DNA of 64,000 nucleotides from Candidatus Nitrotoga sp. HW29 (GCF_924101635.2 NZ_CAKMAA020000006.1:62001-126000); one strand, 5' to 3'. Counted from the first letter of the stretch, positions 34,548 to 46,554 are shown. Program-made: numbers and translations. The notes: generated by a model from the letters alone, not told the origin.

Positions 34548-35945
34548 GTGTCTGCAGCGGATTTTAAAACGGAAAATAATACTTACCGCAAATTGATCAG
34601 TGGTGGCTTGAGTTACCGCATACCTTATTTTCAGCCGGACTATAATTGGACAGAAGACGAATGGGGAGATTTGTGGGCGGATATTATGGGGGTTGTTCAG
34701 GCTGACGGCGAATCCGTGCACTATATGGGCCGCCTTGTATTGCAATCGAAAGATAACAAAACATTTGATGTGATTGAAGGGCAGCAGCGTTTGACGACCC
34801 TTGTGCTGATAATGTTAGCAGCGCTCAAGAATTTAGCGCGATTGATCGCAGAAAAAAATAATCCGGAAAGTAATCAGAGACGAATGGATCAAATTCGTCA
34901 AACCTATATTACGTATCTTGATCCTGTAACGTTGGTGTCGCGAACTAAACTTACGCTTAATCGTAATAACGATGTCTATTTTCAAAATTACTTGATTCCG
35001 TTAGATCAGTTTTTCCAGAGCGGCTGTAGGGAATCAGAACGCAGGCTGTGTAAAGCATTTGAATGGTTTGCGATGAAAATGAGTGAATATACAAAAATAG
35101 CTGGCGGGGACGAGGGAGTAACGTTGGCCAGTTTGGTAGAGTCAATCAGTGATAGGCTATTTTTTACTGTGATTAGTGTAACTGATAAGCTTAATGCCTA
35201 TAAAGTGTTTGATACATTCAATGCGCGCGGTTTAAGTCTATCTTCAGCGGATTTGTTGAGGAATCATCTTTTTTCTGTGCTGTATGATGATAAAGATCAT
35301 CTTCATGAAATGGAGGTATTGGAAGATCGTTGGGAAGCAATGGTCATTTGCTTGGGTAGCGAGAATTTCTCCGATTTTTTGCTAGTACACTGGATTAGCC
35401 GCCATGCTTTTGTCAGACAGTCCGAACTTTTCAGAACCATACGTTTTAGCGTCACTAGCCGTGAGGAAGTTTTCAAACTGTTGCAAGGTATGGAAGAGGA
35501 TATTAATAGTTATCTGGCACTTACCCAAGTGGAATCATCACGATGGCCTGTAAATCATAAGGAGTATATTCGCGACTTGCACTTACTTAGAGTACGTCAC
35601 TCTTTCCCATTGCTTGTGGCAGCACATCGAATGCTATCGGTCAATGATTTCGAGCGTGTGTTACGTAACTGTATAGCGATTTCCTTTCGTTACATTGTAA
35701 TTGGCAGCCAACCAACGAACCAACAAGAGAATATTTATTATTCAGTGGCACAGAAAGTTTCACGTGGTGATATTAGTACTGCAACGCTTGTACTAGAGGC
35801 GATGCAATTTGTTTACCCTAGCGATGATGAATTTCGTAGTGCTTTTTCTGATAAAAAAATTAGCGCTACTACGTCCCGCTGTATAAGCTGGAAAAACAGA
35901 TACCAGGAAATGGTTACAATTTTGAAAGTGCTAGCTTTGACATGA
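34548..35945 (+). CDS. DUF262 (GmrSD N-terminal-like) protein inside the sdh operon
   Basis: 465 aa. GTG start 15 bp after sdhA, with AGGGG upstream. The ParB/Srx-like DUF262 domain is shown by YRIPYFQPDYNWTED (23-37) and FDVIEGQQRLTTLVLIM (EGQQR at 77-81, usually DGQQR), and FDTFNARGLSLSSADLLRNH follows later. The C-terminal DUF1524 HNH nuclease of GmrSD restriction enzymes is not apparent; the protein ends at ILKVLALT. Related proteins act in defence against modified phage DNA, using NTP. Codon use is more AT-rich than sdhA. Probably acquired; role in defence is inferred. Confidence 0.85.
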   Translation: MSAADFKTENNTYRKLISGGLSYRIPYFQPDYNWTEDEWGDLWADIMGVVQADGESVHYMGRLVLQSKDNKTFDVIEGQQRLTTLVLIMLAALKNLARLIAEKNNPESNQRRMDQIRQTYITYLDPVTLVSRTKLTLNRNNDVYFQNYLIPLDQFFQSGCRESERRLCKAFEWFAMKMSEYTKIAGGDEGVTLASLVESISDRLFFTVISVTDKLNAYKVFDTFNARGLSLSSADLLRNHLFSVLYDDKDHLHEMEVLEDRWEAMVICLGSENFSDFLLVHWISRHAFVRQSELFRTIRFSVTSREEVFKLLQGMEEDINSYLALTQVESSRWPVNHKEYIRDLHLLRVRHSFPLLVAAHRMLSVNDFERVLRNCIAISFRYIVIGSQPTNQQENIYYSVAQKVSRGDISTATLVLEAMQFVYPSDDEFRSAFSDKKISATTSRCISWKNRYQEMVTILKVLALT

Positions 35946-36004
35946 ATTTTTTGTCATGAAATCAAATTGATATAAATTATCATCTTGTCCGGCTGCCAGT
36001 GCTG

Positions 36005-36065
36005 GGGCTTGATTAGTCTTGTCGAAGTGGTGCAAGCCGCTATGGCCTTCGCTATTGTGTGAAAA
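36005..36065 (+). pseudogene. Decayed copy of the sdhA 3' region
   Basis: TCGAAGTGG-x-GCAAGCC-x-CTATGG matches sdhA at about 34324-34349 with two substitutions in 26 bp. It translates as EVVQAAMAF versus EVAQATMVS in SdhA, and the bases before it also show weaker similarity. It lies in the 338-bp gap between the DUF262 gene and sdhB, which otherwise shows no gene. It suggests that the insertion split or partly duplicated the operon. Confidence 0.6.
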
Positions 36066-36283
36066 GTTTTTTTGTCATATGCAAGACAACTATTTGCTGT
36101 TCGGCTAGTGACTCAAGCATTCAATATAATTCAGTTAAAAAATGAAAGCGTGACAGCGTAGTTATCTACTGGGACGCTATTCAAAAATAGGCGGTGAACC
36201 TGTAATTATTTTGAGGTCTCTGGTTGGCAAGTGCAAAGACGGCACAGACAGATTATTCGAAGCGATTAGCAGAGGAATAAACC

Positions 36284-36979
36284 ATGAAGTTTAAAATTTA
36301 CCGGTATAACCCAGAAACCGATGAACAGCCGTATATGCGCAATTATGAGCTGGACATAGAGGCGGGCGACATGATGTTGCTGGATGCACTGCTTCTTATC
36401 AGGGAGCAAGACGATAGTCTAAGCTTGCGTAAATCTTGTCGTGAAGGAGTGTGTGGCTCGGATGCAATGAATATAAATGGGCGCAATGGCTTGGCTTGCA
36501 TCACACAGCTATCCAGTTTGAAACAACCAATCGAGTTGCGTCCATTGCCCGGTCTGCCAGTGATACGTGACCTGATCGTAGATATGACGCAGTTTTTCAA
36601 GCAGTACCATTCGATCAAGCCTTATTTGGTGAATAACGATCCGCCGCTAGAAACTGAACGCTTACAGTCGCCAGCACAGCGAGCGGAGTTGGATGGTTTG
36701 TATGAATGTATCTTGTGCGCTTGTTGTACGACTGCTTGCCCGTCTTTTTGGTGGAATCCGGATAAGTTTGTAGGGCCTGCGGGTTTGTTGCAAGCCTATC
36801 GTTTTATCATTGATAGTCGCGATCAGGCAACGAGCGAGCGACTGGATAATCTGGAAGATCCGTACCGACTGTTCCGATGTCACACTATTATGAATTGTGT
36901 GGATGTATGTCCCAAGGGTTTGAATCCCACGGCAGCCATAGGGAAAATTAAAGCGCTGATGGTGAAGCGCACAGTATGA
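36284..36979 (+). CDS. sdhB: Succinate dehydrogenase iron-sulfur subunit
   Basis: 231 aa, AGAGGAA ribosome site. [2Fe-2S] ligands Cys52, Cys57, Asp60 and Cys72 (SCREGVCGSDAMN, GLACI); the Asp ligand is normal in this family. [4Fe-4S] and [3Fe-4S] ligands: Cys142, Cys145, Cys148, Cys152 and Cys199, Cys205, Cys209 (ECILCACCTTACP, CHTIMNCVDVCPKG). Transfers electrons from SdhA to quinone. Overlaps sdhE by 4 bp. Confidence 0.97.
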   Translation: MKFKIYRYNPETDEQPYMRNYELDIEAGDMMLLDALLLIREQDDSLSLRKSCREGVCGSDAMNINGRNGLACITQLSSLKQPIELRPLPGLPVIRDLIVDMTQFFKQYHSIKPYLVNNDPPLETERLQSPAQRAELDGLYECILCACCTTACPSFWWNPDKFVGPAGLLQAYRFIIDSRDQATSERLDNLEDPYRLFRCHTIMNCVDVCPKGLNPTAAIGKIKALMVKRTV

Positions 36980-37212
36980 AAGAATTGGAACGTGTGCGTT
37001 GGCGTTGCCGGCGCGGTTTGTTGGAACTTGACATCGTGCTGGGCCGATTCGTCGAGCAGCATTATGCAAGTTTGAATAAGGCGCAACGGGCTGCATTTGA
37101 TAGATTGCTAGATATGCCCGATCCGACTCTCTGGGATATGATTACCAACACGCGGCTTTCGCCGGTGCAAAGTGAACGGTGTGCGGTGCTAGAATTACTT
37201 CAAGCGGTTTGA
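36976..37212 (+). CDS. sdhE: FAD assembly factor SdhE
   Basis: 78 aa, all-helical. The RGxxE motif appears as RRGLLELD (12-19), followed by DIVLGRFVEQHYASL and PDPTLWDMIT. SdhE promotes covalent flavinylation of SdhA. Translationally coupled to sdhB through ATGA. Confidence 0.95.
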   Translation: MKELERVRWRCRRGLLELDIVLGRFVEQHYASLNKAQRAAFDRLLDMPDPTLWDMITNTRLSPVQSERCAVLELLQAV

Positions 37213-37267
37213 ACTTTAGCAGTGTGATCTGCTTTACATTGAAGATGTGAGAACAGGAGGAGGTGTA

Positions 37268-38554
37268 ATGAAAGAAAATCGCGTTGCAACATTGATGCTG
37301 GATGATGGTCGTAGTATTGAGCTGCCCATACTGTCTGGCACTCTGGGTCCTGATGTGATCGACATTCGCGGATTAAGTAAGCTCGGTATGTTTACTTATG
37401 ATCCGGCTTTCGTTTCCACTGCCAGTTGCTCTTCCAGTATCACATTTATTGATGGCGATGCCGGGTTATTGTATTACCGTGGTTATCCCATCGAAGAACT
37501 GGCGGAAAAGTCAGATTTTCTGGAAGTGTGCTACTTGCTGTTGCACGGTGAATTACCGAATGCAGCACAGAAAATCGGGTTCAAGAGAAAGGTTATGCAG
37601 CACACGATGGTGCATGATCAGCTTGCCCGTTTTTTTAACGGTTTTCGCCGCGACGCTCATCCGATGGCAGTAATGGTTGGGGTGGTGGGTGCGCTGTCGG
37701 CTTTTTATCATGATTCGCTAGATATTAATATCCCGGAACATCGCGAAATATCGGCTTTACGCCTGTTGGCCAAAGTGCCGACCATCGCCGCCATGACCTA
37801 CAAATACTACACCGGCTTTCCGTTCATGTTTCCTAAAAATGAATTTCGCTACGTGGAAAACTTCATGTATATGATGTTTGCCACTCCGGCAGAAGACTAT
37901 GTGCCGAATCAGAAGCTGGTGCGTGCGCTGGAGCGAATTTTAATATTGCACGCTGATCACGAACAGAATGCCTCGACTTCGACTGTGCGACTGGCGGGTT
38001 CCAGCGGAGCAAATCCATTTGCTTGCGTATCTTCCGGCATAGCAGCATTGTGGGGGCCAGCGCACGGCGGTGCGAATGAGGCAGTGTTGAAGATGTTGGA
38101 AGAGATTGGTGATGTGTCGCGTGTGGATGATTTTATAAAGGGTGTGAAGGACAAAAAATACCGTTTGATGGGCTTTGGTCACCGGGTATACAAAAATATG
38201 GATCCGCGTGCAAAAGTGATGCGCGCTACGTGTTATGAGGTGCTTAAAGAGCTAAAGTTGGAGAAGGATCCTCTATTTCTAATGGCGCTGGAACTGGAAC
38301 AGATAGCGTTGCGGGACGAATACTTCATAGAGCGTAAGCTGTATCCTAATGTGGATTTTTATTCTGGTATTGTGCTGCGTGCGTTGGGTATCCCCAGTAA
38401 TATGTTCACGGTTATCTTTGCTGTGGCACGCACGATAGGTTGGGTGTCGCAGTGGAATGAGATGATTGCTGACAGTGAGCGTAAGATCGGTCGTCCACGT
38501 CAGTTGTATGAGGGTGCGACACAGCGGGATTTTATACCGCTTGCCCAGCGCTAA
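37268..38554 (+). CDS. gltA: Citrate synthase (type II)
   Basis: 428 aa from the ATG at 37268 with AGGAGGAGG upstream. The catalytic triad His266 (GPAHGG), His305 (GFGHRVY) and Asp363 (NVDFYSG) matches the E. coli positions within 2 residues. Length and N-terminal beta domain ([20 protein letters not shown]) indicate the hexameric NADH-inhibited type. Condenses acetyl-CoA and oxaloacetate. In the same operon as sdh and suc genes. Confidence 0.97.
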   Translation: MKENRVATLMLDDGRSIELPILSGTLGPDVIDIRGLSKLGMFTYDPAFVSTASCSSSITFIDGDAGLLYYRGYPIEELAEKSDFLEVCYLLLHGELPNAAQKIGFKRKVMQHTMVHDQLARFFNGFRRDAHPMAVMVGVVGALSAFYHDSLDINIPEHREISALRLLAKVPTIAAMTYKYYTGFPFMFPKNEFRYVENFMYMMFATPAEDYVPNQKLVRALERILILHADHEQNASTSTVRLAGSSGANPFACVSSGIAALWGPAHGGANEAVLKMLEEIGDVSRVDDFIKGVKDKKYRLMGFGHRVYKNMDPRAKVMRATCYEVLKELKLEKDPLFLMALELEQIALRDEYFIERKLYPNVDFYSGIVLRALGIPSNMFTVIFAVARTIGWVSQWNEMIADSERKIGRPRQLYEGATQRDFIPLAQR

Positions 38555-38701
38555 AATCGGATTGCAAAAATTCACGCATGGAAAAATAGAAGCTGGAGGA
38601 TGTGCATGCGCTTCGGTGTTATATCAGATTGAATATATTTGGCATCCAAATGTGGAAGTTTGATGAAGCAATGAAGCGCAAAGGTATGGCGATATAAACA
38701 G

Positions 38702-41605
38702 ATGAGTAATAATATTATGACGTCGGTAATGCAAGCCATGCTAGGCAACTCTATGCTGTTTGGTGCCAATGCGCCGTACATTGAAGGTCTGTATGAGGCG
38801 TATTTGAGCGAGCCAGATTTGATTTCGGATGAGTGGCGCGCCTACTTTGATGCCCTGCAAAACACGCCGAGCTCAGTGCTGCATGATTTTCCGCATAGCC
38901 CGGTGGTGCGTGCTTTTGCTACCTTGCCGTTAAGTGGTGCGCAAGGCGCAATGCTAGAAGCTGATATGGCGCGCAAGCAGGTGGCAGTACTACAAATTAT
39001 CAATGCTCATCGTTTCCTCGGGGTGTATCGTGCCAGCCTTGACCCGCTTAACCGGCATCCCAAGCCTGAAGTACCCGAACTGGACCCAGCCTTTTATGGG
39101 CTTACGGAGGCGGATTTGGAGGTCACATTCGAGACGGGATCTCTGGTGGGATCGCCACGCATGACGTTGCGAGAAATTCTGCAATTGGTGCGCCAGACTT
39201 ATTGCGGCAGCATAGGTTCGGAGTATATGTATATTAATGATGTTGTGCAGAAGCGCTGGTTTCAAAATCGTCTGGAGAGTGTGCGTGGTCAGTCAAATTA
39301 CAGTGCTGATATGCAGCATCGTATTCTGGAGCGATTGACTGCTGCGGAGACATTGGAGCGCTATCTGCATACCAAGTATGTCGGTCAGAAGCGTTTTTCG
39401 CTGGAGGGGGGGGAATCGCTTATTCCGATGCTCGAACATTTGTTGCAACGTGCAGGCGAGCAGGGAGTGCGCGAGACAGTTATCGGCATGGCGCATCGTG
39501 GGCGCTTGAATGTGGTAGTAAACACGTTAGGCAAGCTGCCGAGTGATTTATTCGCTGAATTTGAAGGCAAGCACAGTGAGCAGCTGACTTCCGGCGATGT
39601 GAAATATCACCAAGGTTTTTCCTCAGATATTTCTACGCCGGGTGGAGCAATGCATTTGGCGTTAGCGTTTAATCCCTCGCATCTGGAAATTGTTAATCCG
39701 GTGGTAGAAGGCTCAGTGCGCGCACGCCAGCATCGTCGCGGCGACAAGGAAGGGCGCGAAGTCTTGCCGGTTTTGCTGCATGGCGATGCGGCTTTCGCCG
39801 GGCAAGGCGTGATCATGGAAACGTTCAGCTTGTCCCAAACGCGCGGTTATCACACGGGCGGAACAGTGCATATCATTATTAACAACCAGATTGGTTTTAC
39901 GACTTCGGACAAACGTGATGCCCGATCTTCTTTGCACTGTACCGATGTGGCGAAGATGATAGAAGCCCCGATTTTTCATGTGAACGGGGATGATCCGGAA
40001 GCGGTATTGTTAATTGCCGAAATTGCATTGGATTACCGAATGACCTTTAAAAGGGATGTCGTGATTGATATGGTCTGTTTTCGCAAGTTGGGTCATAACG
40101 AGCAGGATGAGCCAATGGTCACGCAGCCGTTCATGTACCGCTATATTAATCAGCATCCGGGCACACGTGCTTTGTATGCTAAACATTTGCTGGAACAAAA
40201 CGTGATGGCGGAAGGGGAGCCGGAGGCGATGATCGCGGACTATCGTCGTGCGATGGATGAGGGCATTAATCCGATCCAACCTGTACTGAATGATTTTAAT
40301 AAAGAACACGCAGTAAATTGGTCTAGATTCAGGCGTGATGTGGCTTGGAACGTGGCGGTGAATACTGCCGTATCGTATGAACAGTTGCAAAAATTAGCTC
40401 AGCGGCTGACAGACGTGCCGACAGATTTCAAGCTTCAGTCGCGTGTCGAAAAAATTATTACCGACCGCCGTGCCATGGGTAACGGCGAACTCGCTTTGGA
40501 TTGGGGTATGGCGGAAAATCTGGCTTATGCCAGTTTGGTAGCCGAGGGTATTCCGGTTCGTTTATCCGGGGAGGACAGTGCGCGCGGTACTTTTTTCCAT
40601 CGTCATGCCGTGCTGCACGACCAAAATCGTGTGCAGTGGGACAAGGGTTATCACATTCCCTTGCAAAATATTGCACCGGATCAGGCCGATTTCATTGTGA
40701 TTGATTCCATTCTTTCGGAAGAGGCGGTGCTTGCATTCGAGTACGGCTATGCTAGCGCTGAACCCAATTCGCTGGTGATATGGGAGGGGCAGTTCGGTGA
40801 TTTTGCTAATGGTGCGCAGGTGGTAATTGATCAATTCATCTCGTCGGGGGAGGCCAAGTGGGGGCGCATGTGCGGGCTGGTGATGTTCTTGCCCCATGGC
40901 TACGAAGGGCAGGGGCCGGAACATTCGTCCGGGCGTATTGAGCGCTATCTGCAGCTATGTGCAGATTATAATATTCAAGTGTGCATTCCTTCCACCCCAG
41001 CCCAGCTGTTCCATTTGCTGCGTCGCCAGATGTTACGCCCGATACGCAAGCCGCTCATTGTGTTTACGCCCAAAAGCATGTTGCGCAGCAAGGATGCATC
41101 TTCGCCGTTGAATGAGTTAGCTCAAGGTTCATTTCAGCCGGTGATGGGAGAAGTGGATGCGCTGGACGCTGCCAAGGTGCGGCGTATTATTGTGTGCAGC
41201 GGAAAAATTTATTATGAGCTTAAGGCCGCACGGCATGAACGCGGCATTCAAGATGCCTTGCCAAAGTCCTTGTCTCCGGAAGAGGTGGCGATTATCCGGT
41301 TAGAACAACTTTATCCTTTTCCGCATGATGCTTTCGAAGCACAGGTTGCCAATTATCCCAATGCGACGGAATTGCTGTGGTGTCAAGAAGAGCCGGGTAA
41401 TCAGGGTGCGTGGCATCGTATCCAGCATTATTTTCTGCGCCATTTGCGTGACGGCATGAGGCTCGCGTATGCGCTGCGATCTTCCTCGGCATCACCTGCA
41501 GCCGGCTATTTGGCAGTGCATAATGAACAACAGAAGGCGGTGATAGACGCTGCATTCCGCCGCGATCTCGACATCAAATCAGGAGTAAGACAGCATGCAA
41601 ATTGA
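38702..41605 (+). CDS. sucA: 2-oxoglutarate dehydrogenase E1 component
   Basis: 967 aa. N-terminal E2-binding segment ([17 protein letters not shown]). Thiamine-diphosphate domain with His265 in [29 protein letters not shown] and [10 protein letters not shown]-terminal transketolase-like domain with [14 protein letters not shown] and [11 protein letters not shown]. Decarboxylates 2-oxoglutarate. Its end overlaps sucB by 11 bp. Confidence 0.97.
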   Translation: MSNNIMTSVMQAMLGNSMLFGANAPYIEGLYEAYLSEPDLISDEWRAYFDALQNTPSSVLHDFPHSPVVRAFATLPLSGAQGAMLEADMARKQVAVLQIINAHRFLGVYRASLDPLNRHPKPEVPELDPAFYGLTEADLEVTFETGSLVGSPRMTLREILQLVRQTYCGSIGSEYMYINDVVQKRWFQNRLESVRGQSNYSADMQHRILERLTAAETLERYLHTKYVGQKRFSLEGGESLIPMLEHLLQRAGEQGVRETVIGMAHRGRLNVVVNTLGKLPSDLFAEFEGKHSEQLTSGDVKYHQGFSSDISTPGGAMHLALAFNPSHLEIVNPVVEGSVRARQHRRGDKEGREVLPVLLHGDAAFAGQGVIMETFSLSQTRGYHTGGTVHIIINNQIGFTTSDKRDARSSLHCTDVAKMIEAPIFHVNGDDPEAVLLIAEIALDYRMTFKRDVVIDMVCFRKLGHNEQDEPMVTQPFMYRYINQHPGTRALYAKHLLEQNVMAEGEPEAMIADYRRAMDEGINPIQPVLNDFNKEHAVNWSRFRRDVAWNVAVNTAVSYEQLQKLAQRLTDVPTDFKLQSRVEKIITDRRAMGNGELALDWGMAENLAYASLVAEGIPVRLSGEDSARGTFFHRHAVLHDQNRVQWDKGYHIPLQNIAPDQADFIVIDSILSEEAVLAFEYGYASAEPNSLVIWEGQFGDFANGAQVVIDQFISSGEAKWGRMCGLVMFLPHGYEGQGPEHSSGRIERYLQLCADYNIQVCIPSTPAQLFHLLRRQMLRPIRKPLIVFTPKSMLRSKDASSPLNELAQGSFQPVMGEVDALDAAKVRRIIVCSGKIYYELKAARHERGIQDALPKSLSPEEVAIIRLEQLYPFPHDAFEAQVANYPNATELLWCQEEPGNQGAWHRIQHYFLRHLRDGMRLAYALRSSSASPAAGYLAVHNEQQKAVIDAAFRRDLDIKSGVRQHAN

Positions 41606-42758
41606 AGTTAAAGTGCCGCAGCTTTCCGAATCGGTTTCCGAAGCCACTCTGGTATCTTGGTACAGGCAGCCGGGTGAAGCTGTAACTGAAAGTGAAAATC
41701 TGATCGACATTGAGACCGACAAAGTGGTATTGGAGCTGCCCGCGATCAAATCTGGAGTGCTGACCAAAATACTTAAGCAGAATGGCGACAAGGTTGTTAG
41801 CAATGAGGTGATTGCGCTACTGGATACCGAGGCCAAACCTGTTGTGAGCAAAATCGCGCAATCAGATGTGACGGCCAGGGAGCCGGTTGCCGTGATGCCA
41901 GCGGCGCAGAAGCTTGCAGCAGAAAATAAAATTGATACTGCTGTGATTAGTGGTAGCGGACGTGACGGGCGTGTGATCAAAGAAGATGTATTGATTGCGA
42001 TGCAGGAAAAGGCGGTTGTGCCAGCTGCTACTGCGGTTCCGCAACCTGCAGCGGGCGGGCGTGTGGAACAGCGCGTGCCGATGACGCGCATCCGTCAGCG
42101 TATCGCCGAACGCTTGCTGCAATCGCAACAAAATGCTGCAATTCTCACTACCTTTAATGAAGTGAATATGCGGCCGGTGATCGAGTTGCGCAATCACTAT
42201 AAGGATGCATTTGAAAAGAAACATGGTGTGAAGCTCGGTTTCATGTCATTTTTCATCAAGGCCACGCTGCTTGCGTTGCATAAATTTCCGGTGGTGAATG
42301 CATCGGTGGATGGAGCGGATATCATCTATCACGGCTATTACGATATTGGCGTGGCGATCGGCAGTGAGCGCGGTTTGGTGGTGCCTATTATCCGTGATGC
42401 TGACAAACTTTCGCTAGCCGACATCGAAAGGCAAATTATTGATTTCGGTGCGCGTGCCAAGGACGGCAAGATTACGCTGGAAGAATTGACTGGCGGCACT
42501 TTTTCCATTTCCAATGGCGGCGTGTTCGGTTCCATGCTCTCTACCCCGATTATCAACCCGCCGCAGAGCGCCATCCTCGGTATTCATGCCACCAAAGACA
42601 GACCGGTGGCCGAAAATGGTCAAGTCGTTATTCGTCCGATGAACTACCTCGCGTTGTCTTATGATCACCGCATCGTGGATGGGCGTGATGCCGTGCTATT
42701 TCTCGCCACTATCAAAGAGGCGTTAGAATATCCTGGACGAGTGTTGCTGGATTTGTAA
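41595..42758 (+). CDS. sucB: Dihydrolipoamide succinyltransferase (E2)
   Basis: 387 aa. One lipoyl domain with Lys43 in [13 protein letters not shown], a peripheral subunit-binding domain ([20 protein letters not shown]), and the catalytic domain with His358 and Asp362 in [20 protein letters not shown]-type motif present as QSAILGIH. Transfers succinyl to CoA. A 14-bp palindrome ATTCCGGCCGGAAT lies just after the stop. Confidence 0.96.
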   Translation: MQIEVKVPQLSESVSEATLVSWYRQPGEAVTESENLIDIETDKVVLELPAIKSGVLTKILKQNGDKVVSNEVIALLDTEAKPVVSKIAQSDVTAREPVAVMPAAQKLAAENKIDTAVISGSGRDGRVIKEDVLIAMQEKAVVPAATAVPQPAAGGRVEQRVPMTRIRQRIAERLLQSQQNAAILTTFNEVNMRPVIELRNHYKDAFEKKHGVKLGFMSFFIKATLLALHKFPVVNASVDGADIIYHGYYDIGVAIGSERGLVVPIIRDADKLSLADIERQIIDFGARAKDGKITLEELTGGTFSISNGGVFGSMLSTPIINPPQSAILGIHATKDRPVAENGQVVIRPMNYLALSYDHRIVDGRDAVLFLATIKEALEYPGRVLLDL

Positions 42759-42835
42759 TTGCACTTTTTCCGATTCCGGCCGGAATGAGATGAAAAATTT
42801 CTTGTGGGTTTAGAGCTTAATAAAAGGATTTCACT

Positions 42836-44257
42836 ATGTCGAAATCATTTGATGTTGTCGTGATCGGTGCCGGTCCCGGAGGCTATGTGGCGGCGATACG
42901 CTGTGCTCAATTAGGGCTGAGTACAGTCTGTATCGACGATTGGAAAGGCGCTCAAGGTAAACCCAGTTTAGGCGGGACTTGTCTTAATGTGGGCTGTATT
43001 CCATCCAAAGCTTTGCTGGAGTCTTCGGAAAACTTTGAGCGTCTGACGCATGATTTTGCGGCGCACGGTATCTATGCCGATAATGTGAGTGTGGACGTGC
43101 AAAAGATGGTGGCGCGCAAAAATAAGATCGTGTCCGATTTCACACTGGGCATTAGTCAATTATTCAAAAAAAACAAAGTAGATTCGCTGCATGGCAGGGC
43201 CCAACTTCTCGGTCGGGATGGCGATATCTGGCGTGTCGGAATTGCAGATGGAGAGGAAGTGAGAGCGAAGCATATTATCGTTGCCACTGGTTCGACATCG
43301 CGCATCTTGCCGCAAGTCCCGTTGGATGGGGTGCAGGTTGTGGACAATATAGGGGCTTTGAATTTTAGCGAGACGCCCAAGCGCCTCGCTATCATCGGTG
43401 CGGGGGTTATTGGGTTGGAGCTGGGCAGTGTGTGGCGTAGATTGGGCGCGGAGGTGACGCTACTGGAAGCTTCGCCCGTATTCCTTCCCGCTGCTGATGA
43501 GCAAGTGGCGAAAGAAGCGTTGCGTGTTTTTACCAAGCAGAAATTGGTTATTCACTTGGGAGCACAGATTGATGGCGTCATTCAGTCTGCTGGAGCTGTA
43601 AAAATTAATTGGCACGATATACAGGGAACAGCGCAGGAATTGGTTGCAGACAAATTAATCGTTGCAGTTGGGCGTGTGCCAAATATGCAAGGTCTGAGTG
43701 CAGAAGCGGTTGGACTTAAGCTGGATGCTGCTGGGCGCATTGAAGTGGATGAGCAGTGCCGTACCAGCCTGCCGCATGTGTATGCGGTAGGTGATGTGGT
43801 GCGGGGCCCGATGCTGGCGCACAAGGCGTCGGAGGAGGGCGTGATGGTGGCAGAATTGATCGCCGGACAGATGGGGGGTAGCGATTTGAGTTTAGTGCCG
43901 AATGTGATGTATACCGCCCCGGAAATCGCTTGGGTGGGTAAGACTGAACAGCAGCTCAAGGCGGAGGGTGTCGTTTACAAGGCTGGGCAATTCCCTTTTC
44001 TTGCTAATGGGCGCGCCCGCGCCTTGGGTGATACGACGGGATTTATTAAAATAATCGCCGATGCTAATACAGATCGCATCCTTGGTGTGCATATTATAGG
44101 TGCGATGGCATCTGAACTCATTCAGCAGGCAGTATTGGCGATGGCGTTTTCGTCCAGTAGTGAAGATTTGGCGCGTACTGTTCATGCACATCCGTCATTG
44201 TCTGAAGTGATGCATGAAGCGGCGTTGGCGGTGGATAAGCGTACGATCCATATTTGA
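42836..44257 (+). CDS. lpdA: Dihydrolipoamide dehydrogenase (E3)
   Basis: 473 aa. FAD-binding [10 protein letters not shown] (11-20), redox disulfide Cys49-Cys54 in [16 protein letters not shown]-binding [24 protein letters not shown], and the catalytic His452/Glu457 in [15 protein letters not shown] behind AAAGGA. Reoxidises the lipoyl group of SucB. Last gene of the TCA operon. Confidence 0.97.
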   Translation: MSKSFDVVVIGAGPGGYVAAIRCAQLGLSTVCIDDWKGAQGKPSLGGTCLNVGCIPSKALLESSENFERLTHDFAAHGIYADNVSVDVQKMVARKNKIVSDFTLGISQLFKKNKVDSLHGRAQLLGRDGDIWRVGIADGEEVRAKHIIVATGSTSRILPQVPLDGVQVVDNIGALNFSETPKRLAIIGAGVIGLELGSVWRRLGAEVTLLEASPVFLPAADEQVAKEALRVFTKQKLVIHLGAQIDGVIQSAGAVKINWHDIQGTAQELVADKLIVAVGRVPNMQGLSAEAVGLKLDAAGRIEVDEQCRTSLPHVYAVGDVVRGPMLAHKASEEGVMVAELIAGQMGGSDLSLVPNVMYTAPEIAWVGKTEQQLKAEGVVYKAGQFPFLANGRARALGDTTGFIKIIADANTDRILGVHIIGAMASELIQQAVLAMAFSSSSEDLARTVHAHPSLSEVMHEAALAVDKRTIHI

Positions 44258-44435
44258 CCTGAATGTTTCGCGCTTTTTGAATTTCTAACGGCGCTTCGTA
44301 ATTACCTGAAATATTGCAGAAGGTGTTACATGACTATCATGTGGGCGCACCATCTTAAAAATAGACTGACATTTCCCTTCTACGGTTACCGACTATCTAC
44401 GTATCCTATGCTACAATAACCGCGTAATTGGAATA

Positions 44436-44520
44436 GCGAAAGTGGCGGAATTGGTAGACGCACTGGATTTAGGTTCCAGCGCCGCAAGGCGTGAGAGTTC
44501 GAGTCTCTCCTTTCGCACCA
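44436..44520 (+). tRNA. tRNA-Leu (TAG)
   Basis: 85 nt class II tRNA with encoded CCA. Acceptor GCGAAAG/CTTTCGC, anticodon loop TTTAGGT in the stem CTGGA/TCCAG, and a long variable arm (GCCGCAAGGCGT). It precedes trigger factor by 37 bp. Confidence 0.96.
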
Positions 44521-44557
44521 ACTGAAGAATTCACCTATTAACCTAAGGAAAGTCAGC

Positions 44558-45868
44558 ATGTCGAGTATAGAAATCATGAGCGGGTTGGAGCGCCGCCTTA
44601 ATGCATCCATCCCTCTGCAATTGGTGAGCAGTGAAATGGAAACGCGCCTGAAAAATCTGGCACGTACCGCTGAGGTGCCTGGTTTCAGGCCAGGTAAGGT
44701 GCCGTTCAAGATTTTGGAGCAAAAACATGGTGCACAAATACAGCAGGAAGTACTGCAAGATGCTTTACGGCAGTCCTTTGCCAAAGAAGCGCAGGATAGC
44801 CAGCTGAGAGTGGTTGGATATCCTGCTTTTGAGGTAAAAGCCACCGATTCAGACGCGTTGTGGATTGAATATAGTGCGACTTTTGAGGTTTATCCTGAAG
44901 TCGTATTAGGTGATATCAGTGCTGAAAGTATTGAACAGGCGGTTTATACCCTGAGCGATGCTGATGTTGATACCACGATTGCTACTTTGCGTAAGCAGCA
45001 CGCGACATTTGCAGCGGTTGATCGTGCGGCACAAAATGGAGACAGAGTACATATTGATTTTAGTGGTTTACTGGAAGGTAAAATATTTGAAGGCGGTGAA
45101 GCCAGAAATTTGGCTGTGTTGCTAGGCGTGGGGCGCCTATTGCCAGATTTTGAAAATGCCATCATTGGCATGAAAGCTGGGGAAACGAAATCGTTCGATA
45201 TGACTTTTCCGGCAGACTATCAAGCAGCAAAAGTGGCTGGTAAACCAGCGACTTTCGTTATTACCTTGCACAAGGTAGAAGAGCAGCATTTGCCAGAGCT
45301 TGATGCCAGCTTTGCCAAGTTACTCGGCATAGAAGACGGTGATGTGGATAAACTTAAAGTTGAAATCCGCGATAATTTGGGGAGAGAAATTAAGCGTCGC
45401 TTAATGTTGCGTAACAAAGATAGTGTGATGGCTACCTTGTTGAAGGTTACTCAATTGGAGATACCTAAGGCGCTATTGGATGCTGAAGCGCAAAGCTTAA
45501 TGCAGCAAGCTTTGCGCGATATGAAAAAGCGCAGAATAGAAATGCCGAAGGGGGAAGAGTCGTTACCGCTTGAATTGTTTACTGAGCGTGCACAAAAGCG
45601 TGTCAAATTAAGTTTGATCTTGACGGAGCTAGTGGGGAAATATGATTTGCACGCTAAACCTGAGCAGGTTAAAGCGCTGATTCAGGATTATGCACAAAGT
45701 TATGACAACCCGGAAGAAGTGGTGCAGTGGCACTATAATGATCCAGCACGCTTGCAAGACGCAGAAAACTTGGTGCTGGAAGATAATGTAGTGGTTTGGG
45801 TGACGGATACTGTTAAGGTGATAGAAAAAGTAATGGAATTTAACGTATTGATGGAGAATGCTGCGTGA
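44558..45868 (+). CDS. tig: Trigger factor chaperone
   Basis: 436 aa with AAGGAAA ribosome site. The N-terminal ribosome-binding domain includes [19 protein letters not shown] (signature GFRxGKxP). The FKBP-type PPIase domain follows ([32 protein letters not shown]). The C-terminal helical arm holds nascent chains. Usual first member of tig-clpP-clpX-lon; its stop overlaps clpP. Confidence 0.97.
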   Translation: MSSIEIMSGLERRLNASIPLQLVSSEMETRLKNLARTAEVPGFRPGKVPFKILEQKHGAQIQQEVLQDALRQSFAKEAQDSQLRVVGYPAFEVKATDSDALWIEYSATFEVYPEVVLGDISAESIEQAVYTLSDADVDTTIATLRKQHATFAAVDRAAQNGDRVHIDFSGLLEGKIFEGGEARNLAVLLGVGRLLPDFENAIIGMKAGETKSFDMTFPADYQAAKVAGKPATFVITLHKVEEQHLPELDASFAKLLGIEDGDVDKLKVEIRDNLGREIKRRLMLRNKDSVMATLLKVTQLEIPKALLDAEAQSLMQQALRDMKKRRIEMPKGEESLPLELFTERAQKRVKLSLILTELVGKYDLHAKPEQVKALIQDYAQSYDNPEEVVQWHYNDPARLQDAENLVLEDNVVVWVTDTVKVIEKVMEFNVLMENAA

Positions 45869-46494
45869 TGTATAGCGAAATACCTCAAAATAGTGAGGAC
45901 CCGCAAAATATCGGAATGATTCCGATGGTGATAGAAACCAGCGGGCGTGGGGAACGTGCATATGATATTTATTCACGTCTGCTTAAAGAGCGGGTGATAT
46001 TTTTGGTCGGTAATATTAATGATGTGACCGCTAATTTGGTGGTAGCACAATTGTTGTTTCTTGAATCTGAAAATCCGGATAAAGAGATTCATCTCTATAT
46101 TAATTCGCCTGGGGGGTCTATTTCGGCAGGCATGGCGATTTATGACACTATGCAATTCATAAAACCGGAAGTTTCTACGTTATGTATCGGCATGGCGGCA
46201 TCAATGGGGGCTTTTTTATTGCAGGCCGGTGCAAAGGGAAAACGCTTTGTTTTACCTAATTCTTCGGTGATGATCCACCAGCCATTGGGAGGATTTCAAG
46301 GGCAGGCGACAGATATCGAGATTCATGCCAGATATATTTTGAGTCTGCGGGAGCGACTTTATGCCCTGATGGCTCAGCATACGGGTCGCAATGTTGAAGA
46401 AATTGCCCGTGACAGCGAACGCGATAAATTTTTAAGTGCGATTGAAGCAGTTGAATATGGTCTGGTAGATAAAGTGCTGGATAAACGTGTTTAA
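45868..46494 (+). CDS. clpP: ATP-dependent Clp protease proteolytic subunit
   Basis: 208 aa from the ATG at 45868 (TGATG overlap with tig). Catalytic triad Ser112 (GMAASMGAF), His137 (VMIHQPLGG) and Asp186 (RDSERD), spaced as in E. coli. A short N-terminal extension is probably removed by autoprocessing. Forms the tetradecameric chamber used with ClpX. Confidence 0.97.
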   Translation: MYSEIPQNSEDPQNIGMIPMVIETSGRGERAYDIYSRLLKERVIFLVGNINDVTANLVVAQLLFLESENPDKEIHLYINSPGGSISAGMAIYDTMQFIKPEVSTLCIGMAASMGAFLLQAGAKGKRFVLPNSSVMIHQPLGGFQGQATDIEIHARYILSLRERLYALMAQHTGRNVEEIARDSERDKFLSAIEAVEYGLVDKVLDKRV

Positions 46495-46554
46495 AAAATA
46501 TATGTTTAATCGTAGATAAATAAATATAGGTGATAAACAAAAAGGAGGGTATGA

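Noticed and set aside
42772-42787. Palindrome ATTCCGGCCGGAAT after sucB
   Set aside because: Perfect but short, with no loop or T-run, inside an operon. Not enough to call a terminator or operator.
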